This document shows positions 18,541-26,383 of a DNA stretch of 64,000 nt, one piece after another. The DNA is from Moorella humiferrea. Its GTDB lineage: Bacteria > Bacillota > DSM-521 > Neomoorellales > Neomoorellaceae. Under the pieces are notes generated by a model. That model did no database searches. It was not told where the DNA came from and saw only the letters and a list, made by a program, of their open reading frames with translations. Location of the stretch: the NCBI RefSeq assembly GCF_039233145.1, contig NZ_CP136419.1, positions 346,001 through 410,000 on the forward strand, given 5' to 3'. The translations under genes were made by a program, and so were the position numbers. Position 1 is the stretch's first letter; every line of letters starts with the position of its first letter.

Positions 18541-19608
18541 ATGAAGAAGTGGAAAAAGGTTATAGGTGTACTTGTGTTGATGTTTATGATGGCCCTGGTT
18601 GCGGCGTGCGGGGGCAATCCGTCAGGGCAGGGTCAAAAAGAGGGACAAAAAGATGGAGGACAGGCCCAGCAGTCCCAAAAGGTGCGTATCGCTATGGTAG
18701 TCGCCAGTACTGTGGATGATATGGCCTGGAGCCAGTCCATGTATGAGGGCCTAAAGGCCGTGCAGAAAAAGATGGGAGAAGATAAAGTAGAAATAGCCGT
18801 TAGTGAGAGGCTGGGAGACGCTGTAAACGCCGGCGCGGCAATCAGACAATATGCCAGCCAGGGGTATGATATAGTCATCGCCCATGGTGCCCAGTACCAG
18901 AGTGTGCTGCGGGAAATCGCCGCTGATTTTCCTAAAACCACCTTTGCCTATGGAACCGGTTTCCAGACGGCGCCCAACATATTTGCCTATGATCCCCAGG
19001 CCCAGGAAGGAGCCTACCTACTGGGTATGCTGGCAGGGTATATGACCAAGACGGGAATAATAGGGGTTGTAGGCCCTGTGGAAGCCGGAGACGCAATTAA
19101 GTATAATTATGGGTTCGAGCAGGGTGTTAAGGCCGTGAACCCCAAAGCCCAGGTACGCATTGCCTATACCGGTTCTTTTGGCGATATTGTGGGCGCCGGA
19201 GAGCTGGCCAAAGTCCATATGGATGCCGGTGCCGATATATTGACGGGATCCTCGCAGCAGTCGGTCGGTGCCATTAAGGCAGTGGCCGAGCGCGGGAAAT
19301 ACTGGCTGTCGACCGATATGGACCAAAGCAGCCTGGCACCCGATACAGTCTTGGCGGCCCAGGCTTATAATTGGGAAAAAGTAGTTACCAAGATGATAGA
19401 ATTACGAAAACAAGGCGTACTTGGTGGCGAACACTTGACGCTTTCCTTCAGCGATGGAACGTTGGAGCTTAAATTTAACAGCAAACTGGCGGATAAAATT
19501 CCTCAAGAGGCCAAGAACGCGGTAGAGAAAGTAAAGCAGCAAATAGCAAGTGGGGAACTTAAGATCGAACTTCCCAAGGAACAAGGGCAGAAACAGCAAC
19601 AGAAGTAA
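18541..19608 (+). CDS. BMP-family substrate-binding lipoprotein, NupN-like
   Basis: The 355-aa protein begins with a lipoprotein signal (KKWKKVIGVLVLMFMMALVA, lipobox VAAC at about residue 22), followed by a Gln/Gly-rich linker. The mature part has the PnrA/BMP fold: VRIAMVVASTVDDMAWSQSM, IAHGAQYQSV and GVVGPVEAGDAIKYN. Such proteins capture nucleosides (guanosine, adenosine) for ABC import. A strong ribosome site (aaggagg) precedes the ATG. The C-terminal tail is Gln-rich and low in complexity. Position between the permeases and the ATPase confirms the role. Confidence 0.88.
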   Translation: MKKWKKVIGVLVLMFMMALVAACGGNPSGQGQKEGQKDGGQAQQSQKVRIAMVVASTVDDMAWSQSMYEGLKAVQKKMGEDKVEIAVSERLGDAVNAGAAIRQYASQGYDIVIAHGAQYQSVLREIAADFPKTTFAYGTGFQTAPNIFAYDPQAQEGAYLLGMLAGYMTKTGIIGVVGPVEAGDAIKYNYGFEQGVKAVNPKAQVRIAYTGSFGDIVGAGELAKVHMDAGADILTGSSQQSVGAIKAVAERGKYWLSTDMDQSSLAPDTVLAAQAYNWEKVVTKMIELRKQGVLGGEHLTLSFSDGTLELKFNSKLADKIPQEAKNAVEKVKQQIASGELKIELPKEQGQKQQQK

Positions 19609-19620
19609 AGGGGAAGCCAC

Positions 19621-21144
19621 ATGCAGGAAATTAAACACCTGGAAATGCGCGGCATTACCAAGAGATTTCCCGGTGTATTGGCCAACGATAATGTAAATCT
19701 GGAGATAAATTCAGGTGAAGTCCTGGCCCTGTTGGGTGAGAACGGAGCCGGCAAGACCACTCTGATGAGCATCCTCTATGGTCTGTATCAGCCGGACGAC
19801 GGTGAAATCTTGATAAACGGACAGCCCGTCCAAATTACCTCTCCCCGTAAGGCCATGGAATTGGGTATAGGGATGGTGCACCAGCATTTCATGCTGGTGC
19901 CCACCCTTACCGTGGCCGAAAACGTAGCCCTGGGCTCCCCGCCGCGCAAAGGGATATTTGTGGACCTGGAAAAGGTTCGCAGGGACATCGAGGAAATTTC
20001 GCGAAATTATGGTCTGGGAGTATCTCCGGATGCGTATGTATGGCAGTTAAGCGTAGGGGAACAGCAGCGCGTGGAGATTATTAAGGCATTATATCTGGGC
20101 GCCAGCCTTCTCATCCTCGATGAACCTACCGCCGTGTTAACTCCCCAGGAAGCCGGTGAGCTTATAGCGCTGCTGAAAAATATGGCTAAACAGGGCCGCC
20201 CTATTGTATTTATAAGCCATAAATTAAACGAGGTTATGGCGGTAAGTGATAGGGTTACGGTTTTGCGGGACGGCCGAGTAGTGGCTACCATCCGAACAGC
20301 CGAAACTACTTCCAGAGAACTTGCCCGCCTGATGGTAGGACGAGAACTCGCCTTCCAGAAAAATAAATCCAGAACCCCGGCTGGCGAAACGGTGCTTAGT
20401 TTAAGAGAGCTGTGGGTTACTGGGAATAAGGGAACACCGGCCCTTAAGGGGCTTTCCCTGGAACTCAAAGGCGGCGAGATATTGGGAATAGCCGGCGTAT
20501 CAGGTAATGGCCAGAAAGAGCTGGCCGAGGTTATAAGCGGGCTGAGAAGGGCAGATAAAGGCCAGATTGTCCTGAACGGCAAAGAGATTACCAACCAGGC
20601 ACCTGAAAGGATTATCAAACAGGGTTTGGGGTTTATTCCCGAAGACCGTTTGCACGTAGGGACCATCCCCTCCTTTACCATCTGGGAAAATCTAATCCTA
20701 AAGGATCATGCCCAGCCGCCCTACGCCCGAGGCATCTTCCTTCAGAATCAGAGCATAAGAAGGCAGGCGGCTTCTTTGGTAGAAAGTTACGGGATAAAGA
20801 CTCCTAACCTGGATACACCGACTGGAAGGCTGTCCGGTGGGAATATCCAGCGCCTGATTCTGGCCAGGGAAATCACCCGCAGACCTTCTGTATTGATTGC
20901 CGCTTATCCGACCCGGGGGCTGGATGTGGGCGCCACCGAATACGTCCACAAAAAGTTGATGGAAGCCCGCGACGAAGGCATGGGAGTACTGCTGATATCG
21001 GAAGACCTGGAGGAGGTTATGAGTCTATCAGATCGTATCGCCGTGATATATGAGGGTCGGATAATGCAAGTTTTAAAGGCCGAAGAAGCCGACGAACGCA
21101 CCTTGGGGCTGTTGATGGCCGGGGTGGCCAAGGAAGCATCTTAA
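19621..21144 (+). CDS. Nucleoside ABC transporter ATP-binding protein, two ATPase domains, NupO-like
   Basis: The 507-aa protein has two fused ABC domains. The first has Walker A GENGAGKTT (about residue 40), signature LSVGEQQRVEI, and Walker B LLILDEPTAVLTP. The second has a degenerate Walker A (AGVSGNGQKELAE), signature LSGGNIQRLILA, and a changed Walker B region (VLIAAYPTRGLDVGA, where Glu is absent). This asymmetry is normal for the NupO/YufO and ribose-type families. It powers the two permeases upstream. The gene ends the operon and is followed by a terminator. Confidence 0.9.
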   Translation: MQEIKHLEMRGITKRFPGVLANDNVNLEINSGEVLALLGENGAGKTTLMSILYGLYQPDDGEILINGQPVQITSPRKAMELGIGMVHQHFMLVPTLTVAENVALGSPPRKGIFVDLEKVRRDIEEISRNYGLGVSPDAYVWQLSVGEQQRVEIIKALYLGASLLILDEPTAVLTPQEAGELIALLKNMAKQGRPIVFISHKLNEVMAVSDRVTVLRDGRVVATIRTAETTSRELARLMVGRELAFQKNKSRTPAGETVLSLRELWVTGNKGTPALKGLSLELKGGEILGIAGVSGNGQKELAEVISGLRRADKGQIVLNGKEITNQAPERIIKQGLGFIPEDRLHVGTIPSFTIWENLILKDHAQPPYARGIFLQNQSIRRQAASLVESYGIKTPNLDTPTGRLSGGNIQRLILAREITRRPSVLIAAYPTRGLDVGATEYVHKKLMEARDEGMGVLLISEDLEEVMSLSDRIAVIYEGRIMQVLKAEEADERTLGLLMAGVAKEAS

Positions 21145-21152
21145 AGTAATAA

Positions 21153-21185
21153 AAAGGCGGCCTCCTGGTAGAGGAAGCCGCCTTT
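21153..21185. terminator. Bidirectional terminator between the nucleoside transporter and hsp20
   Basis: The AAAGGCGGC/GCCGCCTTT stem, with inner CTCC/GAGG pairs, has A and T runs on both sides, so it can serve both converging transcripts. Its core CTCCTGGTAGAGG resembles the hairpin at 15648-15677. Confidence 0.8.
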
Positions 21186-21195
21186 GGGTTTTAGA

Positions 21196-21639
21196 TTATT
21201 CTACGGGTATATTTTTGCCTCGTTTGAAGCCAGCTTCTTTTTTGGGCAAAATTACCGTTAAGAGGCCATTTTTGTATTTGGCGGTTATTTTTTCTTCGTC
21301 GACACCTTCCAGATAAAATCTGCGTTCGATGCTGCCGCTGCGTCGCTCTTTGCGAATAAAATTTTCCCGTGCCTCATCCACGATTTCATCGCGTTTGATG
21401 GAAATGGTTAGGGTGTCGTCTTCATAAGTAATATTTATATTTTCCTTCTCCAAACCCGGCAGTTCGGCCTCGAGGACATATTCGCGTTCATTTTCTTTAA
21501 TATCTACTTTAAAGGGCTGGCCGAATACCGGGATCCAAAAGAGATCCTCGTTAAACATCCTTTCCATAAAATTTTCAATCTCGGAGAACATGGGCCTTAA
21601 ACCCCTTCTCCTGCCGTAGAAAGGTACTAAACCGAACAT
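21196..21639 (-). CDS. hsp20: Small heat-shock protein, Hsp20/alpha-crystallin family
   Basis: The 147-aa chaperone has an N-terminal Arg/Phe-rich arm (MFGLVPFYGRRRGLRPMF), then the alpha-crystallin domain: VDIKENEREYVLEAELPGLE, ITYEDDTLTISIKRDE, and the closing KNGLLTVILPKKE motif (GLL.V.LPK). The C-terminal tail FKRGKNIPVE contains the I-P-V anchor for oligomerisation. I chose the ATG at 21639 because it follows ggggggatgagg and because the longer open frame reaches back over the promoter. A promoter and tandem CtsR-type operators lie 45-110 bp upstream, so heat induction is expected. Confidence 0.92.
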   Translation of the reverse strand: MFGLVPFYGRRRGLRPMFSEIENFMERMFNEDLFWIPVFGQPFKVDIKENEREYVLEAELPGLEKENINITYEDDTLTISIKRDEIVDEARENFIRKERRSGSIERRFYLEGVDEEKITAKYKNGLLTVILPKKEAGFKRGKNIPVE

Positions 21640-21682
21640 AGCCTCATCCCCCCTTGAAAGATTTTGTTTTAGTTTCACTTTC

Positions 21683-21711
21683 ATTTTATGTTCAAAGTCA
21701 AAAAAGGTCAA
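21683..21711 (-). promoter_or_regulatory. Sigma-A promoter of hsp20
   Basis: On the minus strand, TTGACC (21711-21706) is followed by 17 bp and TAAAAT (21688-21683). The -35 lies inside the first CtsR-type operator. Confidence 0.75.
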
Positions 21712-21748
21712 AGTCAAATAAAGTCAAATACAGGCAAATAAAGGCAAT
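21696..21748 (+). promoter_or_regulatory. Tandem CtsR-type operators upstream of hsp20
   Basis: The CtsR consensus is RGTCAAA-NAN-RGTCAAA. It is met exactly at 21696-21712 (AGTCAAA-AAA-GGTCAAA) and again at 21712-21728 (AGTCAAA-TAA-AGTCAAA). A weaker third copy is at 21732-21748 (AGGCAAA-TAA-AGGCAAT). Sites 1 and 2 share one base. Site 1 covers the promoter -35, so binding should block transcription until heat inactivates CtsR. No ctsR gene is in the window. Confidence 0.85.
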
Positions 21749-21849
21749 TGTGGTTGATTTAACTGGACATATCTACTTCCGACGTTTCCAGGGACTTAAT
21801 AATTAACGAACTTATGGTATACTTAAATCGTAAGAAAGGGGGCCAAAAC

Positions 21850-22053
21850 TTGTTTATCATTGACCGCTTCGAAGGAAGATGGGCGGTAATTGCAGCTGAA
21901 GACGGCATGACCTTTAACCTGCCGCGAAGTGTTTTGCCCCGGGACGCCGGGGAAGGGGACGTTATAATCCTTACGGCTACCGTCGACCGCGAAGCGACGG
22001 AAAAAAAGAAAAGGGGAGTTCAAAATCTACTTGCGGATTTTTTTGATGCATAG
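21850..22053 (+). CDS. DUF3006 domain protein
   Basis: The 67-aa protein reads FIIDRFEGRWAVIAAEDGMT and then FNLPRSVLPRDAGEGDVI, the usual DUF3006 pattern of a small beta barrel. I start it at TTG 21850, after the ribosome site aaaggggg, because the upstream ATG at 21814 sits in a TATACT -10 element (21818-21823). DUF3006 genes commonly sit next to ComEC-like metallo-beta-lactamase genes, as here, where the next start overlaps the stop by 8 bp. The function of the family is not known. Confidence 0.8.
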   Translation: MFIIDRFEGRWAVIAAEDGMTFNLPRSVLPRDAGEGDVIILTATVDREATEKKKRGVQNLLADFFDA

Positions 22054-22903
22054 AGTTCAGCGTTTTATCATTTTTGCGCTGCTGGCCTTTATATTGTTTT
22101 TGACGGCCTGTTCGTCCGGAGGAACTGTTGGCGCACCTCCTCCGGGGGATGGGAGGGAGTTAAAGGTCCATTTTATCGATGTGGGGCAGGCGGACAGCAT
22201 ACTCATACAAACTCCGGCAGGGAAGGCCATTTTGATTGACGGCGGTAATAATGACGATGGTATAAAGGTCGTTAATTACATAAAATCCCAGGCCGTTAAA
22301 GAACTGGCGGCCGTAGTGGCTACCCATCCCCATGAGGACCATATAGGCGGCCTTGACAGCGTAATTAAGGAGATTCCGGTGGCGGCCGTCTATATGCCCA
22401 ATGCCGTCACCACGACCCGGACCTTTGAGGATTTTATCAATGCCGTAAAGGCAAGCGGTGCTACGAGGATCCGGGCCAGGGGCGGGGTAAAGATGGATAT
22501 ACCGGGTCTCTCTGCTGAGTTTCTGGCGCCGAACAGTAATTCATATGATGAGCTCAATAATTACAGTGCCGTCCTTAAGATTGCTTACGGGAATACGGCC
22601 TTTCTTTTCACAGGTGACGCGGAGACGGTTTCTGAGGAAGAGATGCTGTCTGCCGGCTATAACTTGAAGGCCGATGTTTTGAAGGTCGGCCATCATGGCA
22701 GCGCCAGTTCTACTTCGGCAGCATTTTTAAAGGCAGTTGCGCCCAAATACGCCGTCATATCCGTCGGCAAGGGCAACGATTACGGCCATCCCGATCCCCG
22801 AGTACTGGAACGTCTGCAAAGGGCGGGCGTAAAGATTTATCGCACCGATGAACACGGTACAGTCATCATCGTCAGTGACAGCCGGAATATTACTATAAAA
22901 TAG
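22046..22903 (+). CDS. ComEC/Rec2-like metallo-beta-lactamase-fold lipoprotein
   Basis: The 285-aa protein has a lipoprotein signal (hydrophobic FIIFALLAFILF, lipobox LTAC) and a metallo-beta-lactamase domain. The metal motif is THPHEDHIGGL (HxHxDH), with FTGDAE and GHHGSASSTS following. It corresponds to the soluble beta-lactamase-like part of ComEC/Rec2 without its membrane channel. Such stand-alone exported forms are widespread in Bacillota, and a nuclease or phosphodiesterase activity is suspected. It would be anchored on the outer face of the membrane. Translational overlap with the DUF3006 gene suggests a common task. Confidence 0.85.
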   Translation: MHRVQRFIIFALLAFILFLTACSSGGTVGAPPPGDGRELKVHFIDVGQADSILIQTPAGKAILIDGGNNDDGIKVVNYIKSQAVKELAAVVATHPHEDHIGGLDSVIKEIPVAAVYMPNAVTTTRTFEDFINAVKASGATRIRARGGVKMDIPGLSAEFLAPNSNSYDELNNYSAVLKIAYGNTAFLFTGDAETVSEEEMLSAGYNLKADVLKVGHHGSASSTSAAFLKAVAPKYAVISVGKGNDYGHPDPRVLERLQRAGVKIYRTDEHGTVIIVSDSRNITIK

Positions 22904-22916
22904 TTCGAGGCGGCCT

Positions 22917-23636
22917 ATGGTTAAATTGCCTGAAAATCTGGTTAAAGCCCGTTTTCTTTCCCGACCCAACCGTTTTACCGTAGTGGCGGAAGGGGAGGGA
23001 GGGCCCTTTACGGCCTTTTTGGCCGATCCCGGACGTCTTACAGAATTATTACTGCCTGGAACCGAGCTTTTCCTGGCTCCGGCTAAAGAATCTGCCGGGC
23101 GCAAGACCCTCTATGATGTAGTGCTGGCCTACCGTGGCGGCATTTTTATATCCCTCGATAGCCGCCTGCCGAATCGCCTCTTTGCCGCCGCTTTTCATGG
23201 CCGTAAACTGGTACCCTTTATAGGTTATCGGGAGCTGACGTCCGAAGTCAAAACAGGCTCCAGCCGCCTTGATTTTCTACTTACTGGGAGCGAACCGGAG
23301 CTTCCGCCATGTTATGTAGAGGTAAAGTCGGTAACCCTGGTAAGTGATGGCAATGTTGCCCTTTTCCCCGATGCTCCCACAGCCCGCGGCACCCGTCACC
23401 TGGAAGAACTGATGGGTCTAAAGTATAGGGGTTGCAGAGCGGCGGTGGTATTTATTATCCAACGGGAGGATGCGGATTTTTTTGCTCCTAATGAATCCAC
23501 CGACCCCCTTTTTGCCCGGGCCCTGCGGCAAGCGGCCGAAGCCGGGGTAGAAATTTATGCTTACCGCTGCCGCATCAGCCTGAAGGCGGCCTGCCTGGCC
23601 GATGCCGTGCCTGTAAGGCTGGATGTATATTTTTAA
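22917..23636 (+). CDS. sfsA: SfsA-family DNA/RNA nuclease homolog
   Basis: The 239-aa protein matches SfsA through most of its length: AFLADPGRLTELLLPG (residues about 38-53), SSRLDFLL, the PD-(D/E)XK-like YVEVKSVTL (about residue 137), ALFPDAPTARGTRHLEEL and AAVVFIIQREDADFF. SfsA was first linked to sugar-fermentation stimulation in E. coli, and the fold is a restriction-endonuclease-like nuclease with an N-terminal OB domain. Length is normal. It starts 14 bp after the upstream lipoprotein gene and may be co-transcribed with it. Confidence 0.92.
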   Translation: MVKLPENLVKARFLSRPNRFTVVAEGEGGPFTAFLADPGRLTELLLPGTELFLAPAKESAGRKTLYDVVLAYRGGIFISLDSRLPNRLFAAAFHGRKLVPFIGYRELTSEVKTGSSRLDFLLTGSEPELPPCYVEVKSVTLVSDGNVALFPDAPTARGTRHLEELMGLKYRGCRAAVVFIIQREDADFFAPNESTDPLFARALRQAAEAGVEIYAYRCRISLKAACLADAVPVRLDVYF

Positions 23637-23729
23637 GCGACAAGGGTCTTTTGAGGAAGAACTATGCTTGGGGAGGATTTCGGTATCCCGGTAGCGAATT
23701 TATATTAAAACTCGCAGGAGCACGATTGT

Positions 23730-23954
23730 ATGGCTGTCTACCGGCTGGATACATGCGGGGAGATGTGTCCCATACCCATAGTGCGCACCAAGGTTAAGCT
23801 CAAAGAATTGCAGCCCGGCGATTTGTTGATCGTCACCAGCGACCACAGTTGCACCAGCCGGTCCCTGGCCGAGACGGTGCAAAAAATGGGCCACCGTGTT
23901 GAGGTTAGGGAGGTGGCCCATGGCGTCTGGGAGGTAGTAATCGAGAAGGTATAG
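23730..23954 (+). CDS. tusA: TusA-family sulfurtransferase
   Basis: The 74-aa protein has the family signature CGEMCPIPIVRTKVKLKEL with the active Cys in CPxP, then PGDLLIVTSDHSCTSRSLAE. TusA-like carriers hold sulfane sulfur as a persulfide and pass it to acceptors. Adjacent genes are a LysR regulator and a YeeE/YedE transporter, both often linked to TusA, and a sulfur-compound molybdoenzyme follows. The gene has its own terminator just after the stop. Confidence 0.9.
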   Translation: MAVYRLDTCGEMCPIPIVRTKVKLKELQPGDLLIVTSDHSCTSRSLAETVQKMGHRVEVREVAHGVWEVVIEKV

Positions 23955-23965
23955 CAAAACGGCAG

Positions 23966-23995
23966 AGGCCTTTAGACTCAACAAAAGGCCTTTTT
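23966..23995. terminator. Terminator between tusA and the converging LysR gene
   Basis: AGGCCTTT/AAAGGCCT stem of 8 bp with a 10-base loop and TTTTT tail on the plus strand. It overlaps the 3' end of the minus-strand LysR gene. Confidence 0.8.
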
Positions 23996-24871
23996 GTTGG
24001 TTAAAAGAAAGCGAAAAAATTTTTTTTGCAACCCGGTAGCCGGCCGGCCTGCCTGATAAACGATGTGAAAAGTACTGCGAAAAGAGATACCTTCCACTTG
24101 GAGGGCCTTTAAGGTACCGGCATGAATTTCCCGTCTGATAGCCAAACGGGAGAGCAGGGAAACGCCGTGGCCGGCGGTAATGGCTGATTTAATGGCATCG
24201 TTGGAATTTAATTCCAGGACTACGTTCAAGTTGGCTATCGTCAGGCCCTGGGTGGCCAGGGCGCGGGCAATCACCCCGCGGGTGCCGGAACCTTCTTCCC
24301 TGAGGAACATTGGCAGGCGGCATAGCTCTTCCAGGGTAACACGCTCCGGGCCCTTCCAGGCAGGAGGAACGATTAAGAGCAACTCATCTTCGGCGATCCC
24401 GCGGGTGGCCAGGCCGGGCTGATCGACGGGCCCCTCGATGAGGCCGATGTCGATGGTTTTGTCCAGTAGCTTCTGGATGGTTTCCTCCCGGTTGCCGACC
24501 AGGAGCTTAATGTTGGCGTCGGGATATTTTTCTTTAAAGCTGTAAATGGTGCAGGGCAGGGCATAGCTGCCGATGCTGCTGCTGGCGCCGACGACGAGGT
24601 GCTCATGGCCGCTCTTCCAGTTGTTGAGGTCCCGTTTGAGGTTTTCGGCCAGCTGGAGGAAGGTCTGGCCGTATTCATAAACTATTTCCCCCAGGGCCGT
24701 CAACTCTACTCCTTTGGTGGTACGGGTGAAAAGCTCGACATCGAGGTCGTTTTCCAAAAGCTGAATTTGATAGCTTAAGGAAGATTGGGACATGTGCAGG
24801 AGGCGGGCTGCTTCGGAAATGGATTTAACCTGGGCTACCGTACAAAAAGCTTTCAGATGGTTGAGATTCAT
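23978..24871 (-). CDS. LysR-family transcriptional regulator
   Basis: The 297-aa regulator has an N-terminal winged HTH (LKAFCTVAQVKSISEAARLL and HMSQSSLSYQIQLLENDL) and a two-lobed periplasmic-binding-like effector domain (LVVGASSSIGSYALP, IKLLVGNREETIQ, LREEGSGTRGVIARAL). It resembles CysL/YeiE-type members that respond to sulfur or small anions. It is transcribed divergently from the YeeE/YedE gene across a 72-bp AT-rich gap, the usual geometry for a LysR protein controlling its neighbour. It probably regulates the transporter and perhaps the molybdoenzyme operon. The effector is unknown. Confidence 0.85.
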   Translation of the reverse strand: MNLNHLKAFCTVAQVKSISEAARLLHMSQSSLSYQIQLLENDLDVELFTRTTKGVELTALGEIVYEYGQTFLQLAENLKRDLNNWKSGHEHLVVGASSSIGSYALPCTIYSFKEKYPDANIKLLVGNREETIQKLLDKTIDIGLIEGPVDQPGLATRGIAEDELLLIVPPAWKGPERVTLEELCRLPMFLREEGSGTRGVIARALATQGLTIANLNVVLELNSNDAIKSAITAGHGVSLLSRLAIRREIHAGTLKALQVEGISFRSTFHIVYQAGRPATGLQKKFFRFLLTNKKAFC

Positions 24872-24943
24872 GGAACGGGCCTCCCTGCCGGCTGCTTATC
24901 ATATTTATTATAACATATCATCTTTGAAACAGGCGGGATAAGC

Positions 24944-26119
24944 ATGGCCGAAGAAAGGATGAAGGGCAGGCTTCTCGGCTCCCAGGAACCTTATGCCCTC
25001 ATTACAGCCCTGCTTGCGTTGGCGGTCTTTTGGTGGCTAAAGAGCCGTGGCCCGGGCCTAGGAGAGGCATGGATTTTCGGGCTGGGTTTCGGCTTCGTCC
25101 TCCAGCGCAGCCGTTTCTGCTTCGTTGCCGCCTTCCGCGATCCCTTTATCACCGGCAACACCTCCGTCGCCAGGGCGGTAGTAATCGCCTTAATGACGGC
25201 TGTGATAGGTATGACCCTGGTGGCCCGGACGGGGTTGCCCCTGGCCGATGTCCACCCGGCGGGGTGGCATACCTTAGCCGGCGGGCTTCTTTTCGGTACG
25301 GGGATGGTCCTGGCAGGGGGGTGCGCCAGTGGCAATTTAATGCGGGTGGGCGAGGGTCACCTGCAGCAGTGGATTGTACTCTTCGCCTTTATCGGCGGTT
25401 CCCTTTGGGGAAGCCATGATTTCGAGTGGTGGCAGGGGGCGAGCATCGGCCGTTCGCCGATAATATTTTTCCCCCACATTATTGGCTGGGGGCCGGCGCT
25501 AGCCTTCCAGCTCCTGGCCCTGGGGGCGATTTATCTGGCCCTTATGGGTTTGGAAAAAAGGTTTTTTCCCGATTTCACTCCGGCACCACGGGAGCGGCAG
25601 CCCTACCAGCTGCGCCGCCTGTGGGCCCAACCCTGGTCGTACTGGACCGGGGGAATAGCCCTGGCTGTGTTGGATGTCCTCCTTACCTGGCGCGGCGGGC
25701 AGCCCTGGGGTATTACTACGGCCTTCAGCTATTGGGGGGCCTGGATCTGGCAGATATTTAAGGGGGCTTTACCCGATTGGTATTATTACAATTTACCGGC
25801 CCACAGACAGGCCCTGGAGATGGGTTTTTTGGGGGAACCCCGTACCCTCCTGGATGTGGGGCTGGTGATAGGCGCTTTTTTAGGGTCCCTTGCAGGTTCG
25901 GAATTCCGCCTGCATCGGCCCAGGCGGTGGCCCCTGATAGCGGCGGCCGTGGCCGGAGGACTCCTTATGGGTTACGGCGCCAGGATTGCCATGGGTTGCA
26001 ATATCGGCGCCTTTTTTAACGGTATAGCCTCTTTCTCCCTCCACGGGTGGCTTTTTGGCCTGGGTTTGATCAGCGGGGCATATGTGGGAAGCAGGTTGCT
26101 GCTGCGTTTTCTGCTCTAA
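24944..26119 (+). CDS. YeeE/YedE-family transporter
   Basis: This 391-aa membrane protein has about ten hydrophobic segments and two copies of the family motif: GFVLQRSRFCFVAAFRD with LFGTGMVLAGGCASGNLMR, and GYGARIAMGCNIGAFFNGI. Conserved cysteines in such motifs carry thiosulfate in TsuA, and other YedE proteins are linked to sulfur or selenium movement together with TusA. The adjacent TusA gene and the following sulfur-compound reductase genes support sulfur. Thiosulfate uptake is the best guess; selenium cannot be excluded. Confidence 0.82.
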   Translation: MAEERMKGRLLGSQEPYALITALLALAVFWWLKSRGPGLGEAWIFGLGFGFVLQRSRFCFVAAFRDPFITGNTSVARAVVIALMTAVIGMTLVARTGLPLADVHPAGWHTLAGGLLFGTGMVLAGGCASGNLMRVGEGHLQQWIVLFAFIGGSLWGSHDFEWWQGASIGRSPIIFFPHIIGWGPALAFQLLALGAIYLALMGLEKRFFPDFTPAPRERQPYQLRRLWAQPWSYWTGGIALAVLDVLLTWRGGQPWGITTAFSYWGAWIWQIFKGALPDWYYYNLPAHRQALEMGFLGEPRTLLDVGLVIGAFLGSLAGSEFRLHRPRRWPLIAAAVAGGLLMGYGARIAMGCNIGAFFNGIASFSLHGWLFGLGLISGAYVGSRLLLRFLL

Positions 26120-26209
26120 ATTGTGATAACTATCGAATAGTCTGATGGCCCTCGAAAATACCGTTAGACAATTGAATTACAAAAAGGCCGTGAGGCCGCA
26201 TGATTCTTT

Positions 26210-26242
26210 GCCCGAGGGGAGCTGCCGCAGCTCCCCTCGGGC
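26210..26242 (+). terminator. Long perfect hairpin after yeeE, probable terminator
   Basis: GCCCGAGGGGAGCTGC and GCAGCTCCCCTCGGGC form a 16-bp perfect inverted repeat with a 1-base centre (in RNA, about 14 pairs around a 5-base loop), followed by tttaa. The T tail is short. Confidence 0.6.
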
Positions 26243-26383
26243 TTTAATGCCCCTTGGCCCGGCTGCAGGAGAAGCGGGACGAAAGCAATAAAATATATTG
26301 TGAAAGTAACACTGAGGGCAATCACTGGCTTTAAATTAAGTGTTAATAACAACAGTTTCTTAGCAGAACTTGGAGGTGAAGGC

